NCBI GenBank assembly: GCA_039621445.1
Contig: CP154955.1
Span: 51,737,384-51,801,383 of the forward strand
Direction: 5' to 3'
DNA length: 64,000 bases
DNA from: Euglena gracilis
Taxonomy: Eukaryota > Euglenida > Euglenophyceae > Euglenales
Under the pieces are notes generated by a model. It did not search any database, was not told the origin of the DNA, and saw nothing but the letters and a program-made list of their open reading frames with translations. The position numbers and the translations under genes are program-made. Every line of letters begins with the position of its first letter. Position 1 is the stretch's first letter. Below are positions 41,503-51,993 of the stretch, one piece after another.

Positions 41503-42560
41503 AACCGTGCAAAGGAACGGACGACAAAATTTACGATTACGTTTTTGTTGTCGTCTGCAGGCTGAGTGGGTACATTGTAGCCATTCCATGCCAGAAGTCA
41601 GGGTTGACTGCCCAAAGTTTGGCAACTATATTTTTGGAGAAATGCATTTGCTTAATTGGTTTACCGAATGAAATCGTGAGTGATCAAGACCATTTGATTT
41701 CTTCAAGGTTTTTCACCACTTTATGCGGTTTACTCGGAATCGAGCAACATTTTTCCATTATATACCGACCCAACGGCAATGGTAGACCCGAGGCAGCCGT
41801 GAAATCCGTCGTGAATATGCTTCGCCTTTCACTGGCTGACTCGCGCAGCAACTGGATATCAGTTCTACCATGGTCTTTGTTTTATATCAATACCCTACCA
41901 GGGTTGGTTTTGCCGCACTCCCCCTATAAATTAGTTTTCGGACGGGACCCTCCGGCAATAGGGGATGTCCCTTCGGAGAGACCCGCCCGAACGAGTGTCA
42001 GTTGCGAGACCTGGTTTGCGGAAGTAGAAAATCTACGTTCTGCAGTCCAGAAGCGCGTGACTCATATTCATGCAACCAAACGAAAATCGTTTTTGCAGAA
42101 TTTCAAGTCACCTGTGTATAGTCCCGGTAACCGCGTGTGGGTGCGGAATAGCCGTACTCGCATGCAGTCTTCCAAGCTGGACCCCCTCTGGCTTGGCCCC
42201 TGTGAAATCCTAGAAAAACTAGGTACCAGCGGGCGTTACAAGGTTGCATTACCAAATGGTGTTGAGGACGTTCATATGGACGACTTCAAACCATACCTGT
42301 CGCCACCGGATGGGAAACCCATCCCGTGTTTGCACTTCAAACCCCGTTCCAGATTACCTGAGACGGACGACTTTGTAGTCGATAAAATCATCGATCACAA
42401 AATCGACAAAGGTATGCACCTTTGGAAGGTCCGCTGGAAATGGTATGGGCCCGAGGAGGACACTTGGGAGCCAGCAACCAGTTTTGTTGGGTATGTCCAA
42501 CAGGATTGGAAGCTGTGGAACAAGAAGCATAACATTGATGTTTCCATGACAAATTTTTGA
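41262..42560 (+). CDS. G1 integrase core, GPY/F module and chromodomain
   Basis: A 432-residue open frame. The DDE core is SLCMDFLELEPCKGTDD (first D), NEIVSDQDHLISSRFFTTL (second D) and NGNGRPEAAVKSVVNM (E). It has PHSPYKLVFGRDPP, then the C-terminal module [50 protein letters not shown], then a chromodomain [36 protein letters not shown]. The order is that of chromoviruses. The frame is intact, unlike most of G1. A splice-acceptor-like site and the post-pol gene follow within 160 bp. Confidence 0.92.
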   Translation: MLSQPWSPWGPQTSFVGGPQVLHNPERERALLTLFANSATVSNLSSGKTPQRYPPPPGTMDFFPVPPDIFTSLCMDFLELEPCKGTDDKIYDYVFVVVCRLSGYIVAIPCQKSGLTAQSLATIFLEKCICLIGLPNEIVSDQDHLISSRFFTTLCGLLGIEQHFSIIYRPNGNGRPEAAVKSVVNMLRLSLADSRSNWISVLPWSLFYINTLPGLVLPHSPYKLVFGRDPPAIGDVPSERPARTSVSCETWFAEVENLRSAVQKRVTHIHATKRKSFLQNFKSPVYSPGNRVWVRNSRTRMQSSKLDPLWLGPCEILEKLGTSGRYKVALPNGVEDVHMDDFKPYLSPPDGKPIPCLHFKPRSRLPETDDFVVDKIIDHKIDKGMHLWKVRWKWYGPEEDTWEPATSFVGYVQQDWKLWNKKHNIDVSMTNF

Positions 42561-42606
42561 GAACACAATGGAATCCCATGTTGTTTTCTCTTCTTTTTAT
42601 CATTAA

Positions 42607-42631
42607 TTCTTATCATTCTTTCTTTCCGCAG
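42607..42631 (+). promoter_or_regulatory. splice-acceptor-like site before post-pol gene (G1)
   Basis: TCATTCTTTCTTTCCGCAG: a pyrimidine tract ending in CAG, 92 bp before the post-pol ATG. G3 has TTTCTCTATCTTTCTCGCAG at the same place although the flanking sequence differs. The same site stands between integrase and the next gene in both. Confidence 0.55.
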
Positions 42632-42722
42632 ACTTTTTAGCAAATAATACTCAAGCGGTTACCCTTACACACCTTACAAACAACAACCCCAACATCCTAC
42701 CGTACCGACGCCGGGCTGTATC

Positions 42723-43714
42723 ATGCTGCCCGGTGGAAGGGAGCCAGGCGGAGGACCGCCTTACCACCCCACCACTCACCCTCAACCTGACCAGTATGCG
42801 TACCGATACGGTACACAGCCACCTGCACGGACTGCGGCTCAGTGAAACCCTGAAGCCAGCAGCAGTAGCATGATGACCCAGATGCCCGCGGAAGCGCGGC
42901 CATCTCAGCCATCAGGCTCTTGTCGCCTCCCACCGCATGTGATGATCCACCGCGCGGCGGAGACGATGAGCCGGGTTATGCGTATGAGCGCAAACCCGCC
43001 ACCAGACCAACTCACCCAGGCATTGCGGGATGACCACTGCCGTAAAATTTTGACCATCGCGAATACCCCTCCAGCCCTGTGGTGTATGTGCGCCCAGGCG
43101 ACGATCACCGGGCTGGTGTATTACACCGACCCGGACGCGTCGGGATTCGCGGCGGACATTACCATGCGTGACCTGGGCGTGGAAGTCCCGCCACAGGTCG
43201 CACGGCAGGTACCACCAGTTGGCACTTACACTGCACATTTTCGTGCTCACTCCCCCGGATAACCCGAGGAAGAGACAGTGGAAGCACCTGTCCGGAGTGA
43301 ACACCCACGTGTGAAAGAAAGTATTTTTCGATCCACTGAGCGCATGCCCCGGCGGGATTATCCTGCGCAGGAGCCTGTGTCTCAGTACACCGTCTCTTGG
43401 GATAACCCCGGAGGCGCCAATGCCACGGGATCAGTACGTGTATCCACCTCAACCCCACCCAACCATACCTGACCCTATCCCACGACGGCCTGCGGAGGGA
43501 AACCCTCCCCCGACGTCTGACGCGGCCCGAAGCGCTCTATCGCGGGAAGCCGCGGCAGCGCCTCGTGCGGCACCAGTTCCCCCGGCACGGGATGAACCCG
43601 TTAACCCGTGGACTGGCCGGCCGTTCGAGACTGAGCAGGAGCGTCAACAGTATGAATATGCTGTGCCAACAACAAATCGCACGTCGCCCCCCTGTTTCCG
43701 CTGGCCAGGGATAC
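42723..43714 (+). pseudogene. G1 post-pol gene, N-terminal part
   Basis: Starts MLPGGREPGGG, matching MLPGRGPGPG of G3. Conserved domain: LPPHVMIHRAAETMSRVMRM, LTQALRDDHCRKILTIANTP, ALWCMCAQATITGLVYYTDP, DLGVEVPPQVARQVPPVGTY. It contains a TGA near 42842, a TAA near 43261 and a frame change near 43415, after which the frame is proline-rich (YPPQPHPTIPDPIPRRP). It is cut by G3 at 43714 and resumes at 56560. No signal peptide or membrane segment is evident, so it does not look like a viral-type envelope protein despite its position. Family unknown. Confidence 0.8.
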
Positions 43715-44030
43715 AGTGTACGTCTGATTCCCAATTCCCCTTTCCCAATTCTCAAAAGCCTTCGCTTTCGCCTTGGCGCACCTACTTGGGAACTGAAAAT
43801 CAGAGTAATAGTAAAAACCCTTTTCCCACTTCCCAAGAAGCAAAGCACGGAGCAATGCAGGGAGGACGGACTGGAAATCTAAGTCCGGTCCAAGGAAAAG
43901 GAAGGAAAAGGTATAAGAAGAATACCACCTGTGGAGAGGGAAGGGGGCACCCATTAGGAGATCCTAATAGGAGCTGCTTCCATCCTAACTTCCTCAACGG
44001 AAGGGGACAGAAGCATACGCCTGGTACACA
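43715..44030 (-). repeat. 3' LTR of G3
   Basis: 316 bp, reads TGTGTACCAGGCGTATGC to GACGTACACT on the minus strand. Preceded (minus) by the purine tract CCCTGGGAGGGGGA. Confidence 0.92.
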
Positions 44031-44855
44031 TCCCCCTCCCAGGGCTATGCCCGATTTCCCCTTTGGACCAGGCATTCTGGCCACAGGGATTTCGGACACA
44101 GACCTGGTCTGTGGGAGGTGCACCCTGGCGCATCCACAGGGGCCCTTTCCGTCGCACAGGGGTCCACTCAAAGGGGGGGGGGGCGGAAAGGAGGGGACCC
44201 AAAAGCCCAAAACGCGCAAAATGGTTTCACCTATTTTGCGGTGGCTTATGGGGTATAGTATATTATAGCCCATTGGGGAAAATGGGGCTGGCAGGTTTCC
44301 TTGCCAAGCAAACCCATCCACCCAGTTTGGGTGTGCCAAAGGCACTTGGGGTTGGGTCCATGGGCATTCCAGGAAAACCCATGGGGAGGGTGTGGAAGGA
44401 GGGGGCCTCTGACCAGTCAAACCTGGGCAGGGCGCATGGCCAGTCAAACCTGACCACGCAAAAGGAAATCCTACTCTACAAAACCAACTGCCGGCGACAG
44501 CATTTGCCCCGGGGGGAAAGTAGAGAGGAGTGGGGGGTTGGCTTAGGCCAGAAAAGTTGTGCTGTCTGGCAGCCTTAAGGCCTCAAACGGCCGAAAAGAA
44601 AGGAGAGAGGGAAAGGAAAAGAGGCCGTCGGCCCTGTGCGCTGCGTGTCGCACGCCCGCGAGAGGGGAGAGGGGAGAGGGGTGTGCATGCATGCGCACGG
44701 AATCCTGCACATGGCAGCATCCCGGTGGGAACTTACTAGCGGCGAATACCGCAAAGGGTCTTCGAAGGGGCTGTTCGGGCGAATACCCAAACAGGGTGTC
44801 AGGCGAATACCTGACGAGGGTGCTGAAAGACGCCGCAATGGCGCTGACAGACACC
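44031..44855 (-). other. G3 3' untranslated region
   Basis: Similar to 39082-39600 of G2 from 44031 to about 44560; the rest, up to the post-pol stop, is G3-specific in this window (repeated GGCGAATACC motifs at 44740-44810). No gene seen. Confidence 0.7.
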
Positions 44856-47800
44856 TCACCTGCCTTTATTGGCTGGACGTTCGCGGACCTCACGCCAGTA
44901 GTCGTGTTGGGGGTCCCCTAATGGGTCCTCAACCAACTCCAGTTGGCGTGGGGAACGCGGCGGAGCTGATTCACTCCGAATGGTGTTGAGCTCCGGATCG
45001 TTGACATCAAAGGAAGGGGTCTCCCAGTCCTTGATCCAATTATCCGGCAGCTTCTCCCTGGTACGTTCAGCATGATGCTGAAGATACCGTTGGAGTTGCT
45101 CCCAGAAAATTCTGGGCAGCATCACCGGCCAGATGATGTAATTCATCCGGGGGTGATTCGCAGGCACCTGCGGGGGCATCCCCGGGGTCTGCTTGAAGTT
45201 GATGTCATACATCCACCTCGCTGTCCGAACTCTTGCGGTATGGGGCCGTAATACAGCCGCCAACCAACCTCTGAAGTTCACCAAATCGTGTTCTTCAGGA
45301 GGCCACAGTGGCAAGGCGTATCCGCCATGCTGACGCTTGGAGAACAGGGGGTAAACCTGTGTCTCCCAGTCGCCATCAGTCCAGAGGTAAGGCATTCTTA
45401 CCTTGGCGTGTTCCTCGACGGCGAGGCGCATTGCCCCAGCGTCGATCTGGAACTCACGGGCCATTCCCGTGTGGCGGTAGCTTTCTACCTTTCGGAAGTC
45501 GGAGTGCTTCAGGCGGCCTTCCACCTGCTTGTACTCCTTCTTCCACTTCTCCAGTGTCTCCCAGTGCTGGGGGACAATGGTGGTGACTGCTCCATCAGTT
45601 TCTGCACGAACTTGCCTCCTATACAGTTGATGCACAAGGCAGGGATATCCCTGTCGTGAGCATTCTCACTGTAGGAGTAGTTCAAGCTGTGCTTCCAGGC
45701 ATTCAGGCACTCGCCACATACGAGCGCCACACAGTTCGGCACATATGCCCTGTGATGGAACCACGAGGATTGCACCTGCCGCTTGCACACATGCACAAGC
45801 GGTTGGTTGTGCCGCACATGGTGGCATACGGTGCACGTCCAGGCAAAGGACGTGCCGTGCTGGAAATCCAACACGCAGTCCTCGCCAAAGTACTGTGCCA
45901 GTACTCTGGGTGAGCGCCTGTTCCAGAATGTCCAGGTATGTTCCGGGGCATAGTGGAAAGGTTCTCCTCGGACGAAGAGGGGCTGAATCCATCGATTCAG
46001 TGACCCTTTCTGGTGCCTAATAGCAGCCAATTTCTTCGTCCTCTGTTCCACGGTGCCTAGTCTGGTCAGGATATCCTGGGTCCAGAGCTGGGCATCCGCA
46101 GACACAGGAGGTGAAGCAGGTTCATCCTGCTCCTCATCCGTCGATCCGGCGGAAGATTGGGCCTGTCGACCACGAGCCTTACCTTTCGGTTTGCTCTGGC
46201 CGTACCCGGACGATGCAACGGCCGAATAGTCGTGCATTGTCGTAGGGCCTTTCGGCTGTCCGCCAGTCTGACCTCCAGCGCCACCTTTCGGTGGTGGTTT
46301 CCCATCACCGTCTTTGGAAGGGGGCTTACAGGGTGCACCACCCGGTTTGCCTCCTTTCGGCTTCACACTCCCGGAATCAGGAGACGACGCCTGCGGCTTA
46401 CTCCTGGTATCAGGAGCCGATGGTGCCGGAGTAGACGTTTGCCGTCTGGGCGAAGCGGGCATACTGACCGCTGGGTCGCGCATGACGCTCCGAGGGGTTG
46501 GCATTCGTTCCTGGGGTTGTTCAGCAGGCCGTCGCCGAACAGGTTCATCCTGTCCGACGAGGCGTGGCACTGTGGTCGTCACCGGAATCGGTGCTTCCAC
46601 AGGCGCTGGCGCTCCCAGAAACTCTGCCATTGTCCTCGGGGCGGCAGGGACCCTGCGCGGTGTCGGTGGTCGTGGGGGTATCTCCTCCACTTCCATTTCG
46701 ACATCCGGTCTAGGAGGTTGATCCTCCACAACCGCTGGCGCAGGTGCTACAGGAGGTTGATCCTCCGCTGTAGCCGGTGCGACAGATGGCTCTGTCGGCT
46801 GGGGTTCATCCCCTGAAGGTGGTTGCACTGTTGCCGGAGATGGGGGTGTGGGGACACCGACATCTGGTGTCTCCACGACCTCAGCGGCGGAGCTTGATGC
46901 TACACCTCCACCTCGTGGCGTGAGTGCAGCAGCCACGGCAGTAATGCCGGTGACTACGGCGCCGAGCACACGGCCTCCTAATGAGGTGCGTGCTACGGGG
47001 CTGGTAGGTTCTTCGAGGATATCCTCGACGACCATACCAGTCATCTCGGCTGGAGGCTCAGCCGTTGGAACAGGCGTAGCAGCCACAGGTATATCCCCTG
47101 CGGGTGCTTCGTCTGGCCTAGGCTGTGCCGGAGCATGCAGAGCAGCGTAGAGGATATCCTTCACGTTCTCACCTTCCTCCTCAGGAAGGTGAGTTGGTCA
47201 GGAAGGTTGGTCTCCACCTACCGGTGGACAGACGGGAGCCGTCGCGGGGGCCGGGGAAACCGATCTTTCCCCTGCCGCTCGCGGGGCAGAGACGAATGAT
47301 ACAGCCGTTCCTGTCGGAGACGGCGGCGCTGCCTCCAGAATGGTGACGGAGGGTCTGCGGTCGCGTTCCTCCCGCCGCGGAATCGCGGTGGTGGAAGCGA
47401 CTGACGCCTCCCGTCTCCTTCGCGCCAGAGGTTCATCCTCTGGGGCGATGAAGGCGCGCAGGTCCTCGGGCGAACGAGGATCGTCGGGGTGCCATCGGCA
47501 TCCCTGGGCATCCGCCAGCCTGTAAAAGGCCAGCGTGCTGCTGCTGGCGCTGTTGGGCCAGGGTGGCGGCCATGATGGCTGCACCCAGGCGTTGGCAGGC
47601 CTGTTCGGGCCCAGGAAGCCGCGGTAACGCGTGTCTTCCCAGACCTCGAAAAACCCGTCCTCGAACTCCTGCACGCATGCCAGAATCGGCATACCCAGGT
47701 CGAGGATGGCCTTCGGGTGATTCATCAGCTGGAGGAATACCTCCCTGTCGAGGGTACCGCCAAACTGTCGCCTCAAATGTTCCTCCAGGTCTATCCCGGC

Positions 47801-50356
47801 CAGGTGCCAGTTGGGGCGCAGGTCGGCGATAACCCGACGACGACGAGGTCCCTCAACGGGGTCGCCGTAGTCTGGTGGCAAGCTTTCCATACCAGGCCTA
47901 TCGTCCTGGGGGTCACGGAGATGTATATACACCTCCATGACGTAGGTGGTCCAGGCTCGCCACCAGAACTGTTGCAGCATAAAAATACGCTGCTTATGGA
48001 CGCGGCGACTTTTGCCCTGGACATCCGGGGCGTCGCGGCACACATGCATAAGCATGCGGCGTCCCATCTCCAGGCCCGGGTTATCCCGAGGCGGTGGAGG
48101 ACTTCCGCGCACGCCGAATCCCCAGAAGTCGACAGGAAATTCCTGCCGGCAGTACTTACAACAGAGGTCATACCTCTGTGGGTAAGCCAGGGAAACGCGC
48201 TTAACGCGGAAGGTGGAGCCGTAATGGCTCACCAGCCACACCTGGAGGTTGTTGCACCACAACACCTCGATCAGGCGTTCGATATCGGGGTTCAGTGGGT
48301 AGTATTTCCACTGCACACCGAGGGGCCCGACTGTGTGAATACAGTCGAAGATTGCCTTCAGCCTTCGGGCCAACACATGCTGGTCCCGAAATCCTAACTG
48401 GTGCAGGTAACTGCGGCCAGTGGAGTCGCTGAAGAGACCCCAGTTCTGGCAGGGGTATGCCAGCCAAAACCAGAGTTCCCAGAAACCCGGCTGGGCATCC
48501 AGCAAGGGTCTGCCACCTTCACCTTCGAAGGCGTACAGGTCAATTCCGTAATGGAATTGTCTGACTCTGTTCTCGGTGTGGTGTAATACCACCTCGATGA
48601 CTGCCTCCGGAGGGGTGACGGGGCGGTTTCCTGCAACATGGTAATCATGCTGCATTCGCCAGCCTTCGTCCTCCAGCTCCTCTTTGAACCTGAGCATTTG
48701 CTCAAAGTCCGAGAGGACTTCTGCTGGTTCTTCCTCCTCCTCACGGGCTGTACCCTTACCCTTGCCCTCACCCTTACCTTTGCCGGCCACGCCTTTGCCT
48801 TCTCCCTTGCCTTTGCCCTCAGCCTTACCTTTGTCCTTCCCTGTCTGGCGAATACCAGAGGGTCGGGCGCTCGGTGCGGCAGGAGTCGGTTCGGTACCTT
48901 CCCATTCCATCTCTGGGGAGGGACCTTGCCGTTCCGCTGCACGTCACGGTGACGGCGTGGCTGGGCGCTGGCTAGGAGCCTGGCGTGGGCTTGGTTTCGG
49001 CGTAGGAGGTCGCGGCTCCTTCCATACCGGAGGGATCGGCGGAGGCATTGCGGCAACAGGACGGCTCATCGCTGCCTGTGCCACTGCCGGTGGTTGCCCG
49101 GCCAGGCCGCCTTCCGCGTCCCGTGGGCTGGGTCGCCTGGGCTGTGGGGTAAGGTTCTCCGTAACCCTATCGCGCTTCAGGGTGGCAGGTAATCCTGCCG
49201 CTCCTGCCGGGGGCTCACCGGGTAATACCGGGGTCGCCACCCGCAGCTGCGGCTGGTACGGATGGTAGGGGGTGTATCCACGACCCTGAAGGGCAGCCAG
49301 AGAGGCGTAATACCTCGTCCGGTGCTCTTCAGACGCGAATACTGGCTCCTGCAGGAAGTGCCGAGCAAGCTCATCCTGCTCGGTTCCCGGAGGTGCCATA
49401 TGATAGTAGGGAGCCTCCTGCCGACGGGGGACATCCCCAGTCTGGACAGGGGCTGCACTGGGCGGTCGGGCTGCCTCACGGTGGGGAGGTTCATCCTCCA
49501 CCACTATGGGCTCCTCCTGCCTCCGTGGCTCAACGCCAGGGGCAGGGGCGACCGATGATGCTTGTGGCATCCAGTGCATGAACATGTGTTGGACGTATGC
49601 CTCAGAGGGCACGTCCGACTGTCCGGCTGGGAGCACGCGTGCGCCGCGCGGGTAATCCGCGTGCGTCACGTACCGCGAGACAAATTGCTCCGCTGGCGGC
49701 TCGCGCGGCGGCATTCGCTGCGGCGAGGGCGGGCGAGCAAAAATTCTCGTCATCCCAGGTGGGACATGCACAGCCTCAACTACCGGTGGGGGCGTGTGCT
49801 CACGCATATGCACGGTGTGGGATCCCACCGGCGTCTGCGTTTGCAGCATGGGCGGCACATACACGCCCAGGTCCATCATGGTCTCGCCGGGTTCGAAGCC
49901 GGAATCGGCTGCGGACGAGAAATACCGTCTGCCCGTCATCAGGGCTTGACCGCAGGGACACCACTGAGCCACAGGGGTGTTGGCTACCACCAACAGCTGA
50001 GCACAGTATGCATCCCAAAGGGCTTGCATAAAGGGCTCCGTTGGGGGGTGTGCGCACATACGCATCGCCCGCTCCAACGTCTCCGTAGTGCGGAAGATCA
50101 TCTCTCCCGCATACGGGGGCAGGCGCGATCTGCGCTGCACTGGTGGCTGAGGTGCCGGCTGCTGGACGGCAGATGGATCTGGTACCGCATATGCGGACCG
50201 GCTGCTGGTAGCCGCGGCGAATACCGGGGCTGAAACCCTCTCAGCATGTGGGGCACCCGGAATCGGGGCCTCAGCATACTGAGGGTACTGAGGGTATGGC
50301 GCGCCAGAAGGCTGCGGCCATGGTGGACCTGGTCCAGGTCCGCGCCCAGGCAGCAT
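44856..50356 (-). pseudogene. G3 post-pol gene, longest copy
   Basis: One frame from 50356 to 45509 with only two stops, both TGA (48944-48946 and 47198-47200), then a frameshift near 45560 to a frame ending at 44856: about 1,830 codons in all. Regions: N-terminal domain (RTTETLERAMRMCAHPP, VANTPVAQWCPCGQAL); P/A-rich linker; GKGKGEGKG basic tract; a conserved globular domain (GFWELWFWLAYPCQNWG, VQWKYYPLNPDIERL, SLAYPQRYDLCCKYC, FPVDFWGFGVRG, RIFMLQQFWWRAWTTYVMEV); long P/E/A-rich linker; a Cys-rich domain (LNRWIQPLFVRG, SPRVLAQYFGED, CTVCHHV, PNCVALVCGECLNAW, ALCINC) like a zinc-binding fold; and a C-terminal domain (FQIDAGAMRLAVEEHAKVRM, WPPEEHDL, AAVLRPHTARVRTARWMYDI, MPPQVPANHPRMNYIIWP). 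I recognise no family. Conserved in G1 and G4. Confidence 0.85.
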
Positions 50357-50457
50357 GATGCTACCCGAACGACGACGACAACTAAGGATAACCTTGTTGT
50401 CAGTCGATTTGAGTGCGAGAGCACTGAAAAAGCAAGGCTTCTATCTTAATCAAAACT

Positions 50458-50482
50458 CTGCGAGAAAGATAGAGAAATAATG
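50458..50482 (-). promoter_or_regulatory. splice-acceptor-like site before post-pol gene (G3)
   Basis: Minus strand TTTCTCTATCTTTCTCGCAG, about 100 bp before the ATG at 50356. Matches the G1 site in kind and place. Confidence 0.55.
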
Positions 50483-50551
50483 AAGTGCAGGGGGGGGTAT
50501 AAACGCGCAACATTCACATAAAACACACGCATTCTCCAAAACGAAATCGTT

Positions 50552-51832
50552 TCAGAAGGTGTTTATGTTTATGTCTATGTTATTGCGCTTGTTCCACAGC
50601 TTCCAATCCTGTTGGACATATCCAACAAAACTGGATGCTGGCTCCCAAGTGTCCTCCTCTGGCCCATACCCTTTCCAGCGAACTTTCCAGTAGTGCACAC
50701 CCCTGTCGACGTTGTGGTCTATTATCTTATCGACCACAAAGTCGTCCGTTTCAGGTAATCTGGAACGGGGCTTGAAATATAGGCAGGGGATAGCTTTTCC
50801 GTCTGGGGGGCTTAGGTACGGTTTGAAGTCGTCCATATGGACGTCCTCAATCCCGTTGGGCAAAGCAACTTTATATCGCCCGCTACTACCTAACCTCTCC
50901 AAAATTTCGCATGGGCCGAGCCAAAGAGGATCTAGCTTGGAAGATTGCATGCGGGTGCGGTTATTCCGTACCCACACTGTCTGGTGGGGGTGTGTGTAAA
51001 AGTTGGGATGCGCTGTTGTAGCTGCTGGGGGGTGTACAGATGTATCTGAAAGCGATACATCTGGTGGAAAACGGGGTATTGATGCAGCTGGGCGACTACT
51101 CGACACCGTACGTACTTCAGGCCTTTGGGCTTTCGTCTTGTAACCCAGTGGAACGAGGGGGGTACCGCTACTCGCTTGCCCTGCCTCATGGGGAACGAAA
51201 GTTGGTGTGTCAACGGGCAGGGGGTGAACTTTCTCGGTACACCCGGTGTGGAAAACGTTGGTTGGTGTGGTTGGTAACGGGGTAAAAGTTTTCGAAAACG
51301 GTGTGGAAAAATTGGTGGCTATCGCGGTTGACGCCACAGGTGATGAGGGTTTGGGGGGAAGTGAAGAGAATGGTGATGTGCGCAAACCGTGGGAGTTGCA
51401 ATCCACTACCAGCCGGTGGTGACGTAAAAAGGGGTATCCCAGGATTACGTCAGAACCATGGATTCCGGATTCATATCCCCAGGTATCCGGAAAATTTTGC
51501 GGTTGGGGGGGGTGTGAGTGGTGCTTGGGGATGAGGGGTAGGACAATGTCCAAAAAGCATCCCAAGTCACCACCGCACATGGGGGTGTTGTCAGCCGTCG
51601 TAATTTTGATCGGCTTCTTGGCTTTCACCAAGAGGGGGGTTGGTATCAACCCGAACCGAAAAAGTAGTGCAATGCGACAACCAGTGTCAATGAGAATTTT
51701 GACTTTTGCACAAAAATTTTGGATTTTGATTTCCGCTTGGACCAAAAGTTCCATGGGGGGTAAGCAAAGTGAAGGGTCTGGCGAAAATACGTTTCTTGCC
51801 AGCTTTCCCATGAACCCTTTCCTACTTTGCAC
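50552..51832 (-). CDS. G3 protease fused to integrase tail and chromodomain
   Basis: A 426-codon open frame. The first half is the retropepsin ([56 protein letters not shown]) and the Ser/Pro/Thr linker. Near 50985 it passes without a stop or shift into the end of integrase ([40 protein letters not shown]) and a chromodomain ([39 protein letters not shown]). RT, RNase H and integrase core, about 9 kb with insertions in G1 or some 3.3 kb without, are missing exactly in frame. Chromodomain residues are, if anything, closer to consensus than in G1 (KVRWKGYG). Confidence 0.88.
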   Translation of the reverse strand: MQSRKGFMGKLARNVFSPDPSLCLPPMELLVQAEIKIQNFCAKVKILIDTGCRIALLFRFGLIPTPLLVKAKKPIKITTADNTPMCGGDLGCFLDIVLPLIPKHHSHPPQPQNFPDTWGYESGIHGSDVILGYPFLRHHRLVVDCNSHGLRTSPFSSLPPKPSSPVASTAIATNFSTPFSKTFTPLPTTPTNVFHTGCTEKVHPLPVDTPTFVPHEAGQASSGTPLVPLGYKTKAQRPEVRTVSSSRPAASIPRFPPDVSLSDTSVHPPAATTAHPNFYTHPHQTVWVRNNRTRMQSSKLDPLWLGPCEILERLGSSGRYKVALPNGIEDVHMDDFKPYLSPPDGKAIPCLYFKPRSRLPETDDFVVDKIIDHNVDRGVHYWKVRWKGYGPEEDTWEPASSFVGYVQQDWKLWNKRNNIDININTF

Positions 51833-51954
51833 AACATTCCGAGCGGAAAGTTGGAGTGGGGGGTGGGGGACCCGAAAATTTTCCGGGTACCGACCAGGAA
51901 GGCAGATGGGCAGGGGGGGCAGGGTTGATCAGGTCCTACCTCCATCTGTTCATC

Positions 51955-51993
51955 AGCCCAGAGGTCCGTGCCCTCGGACCTCGGGCTCCCCTA
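51955..51993 (-). promoter_or_regulatory. gag UAG with downstream hairpin (G3)
   Basis: TAG at 51991-51993 and hairpin 51955-51987 with the perfect inner stem GAGGTCCG/CGGACCTC. In this copy a 14-base deletion just upstream shifts gag out of frame with it. Confidence 0.6.

Noticed and set aside
42723-43714. Envelope gene of an endogenous retrovirus
   Set aside because: Position is right, but no signal peptide, transmembrane segment or furin-type site is visible in any of the copies; the chain is cytosolic or nuclear in character.
47198-48946. UGA used as a sense codon in G3 post-pol gene
   Set aside because: Two in-frame TGA codons are the only stops in 1,600 codons, which tempts a recoding idea. 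But TAA and TAG also occur as stops in the gag of the same element, TGA replaces Trp in G1 RT and Arg in G2 gag, and these fit simple mutations.
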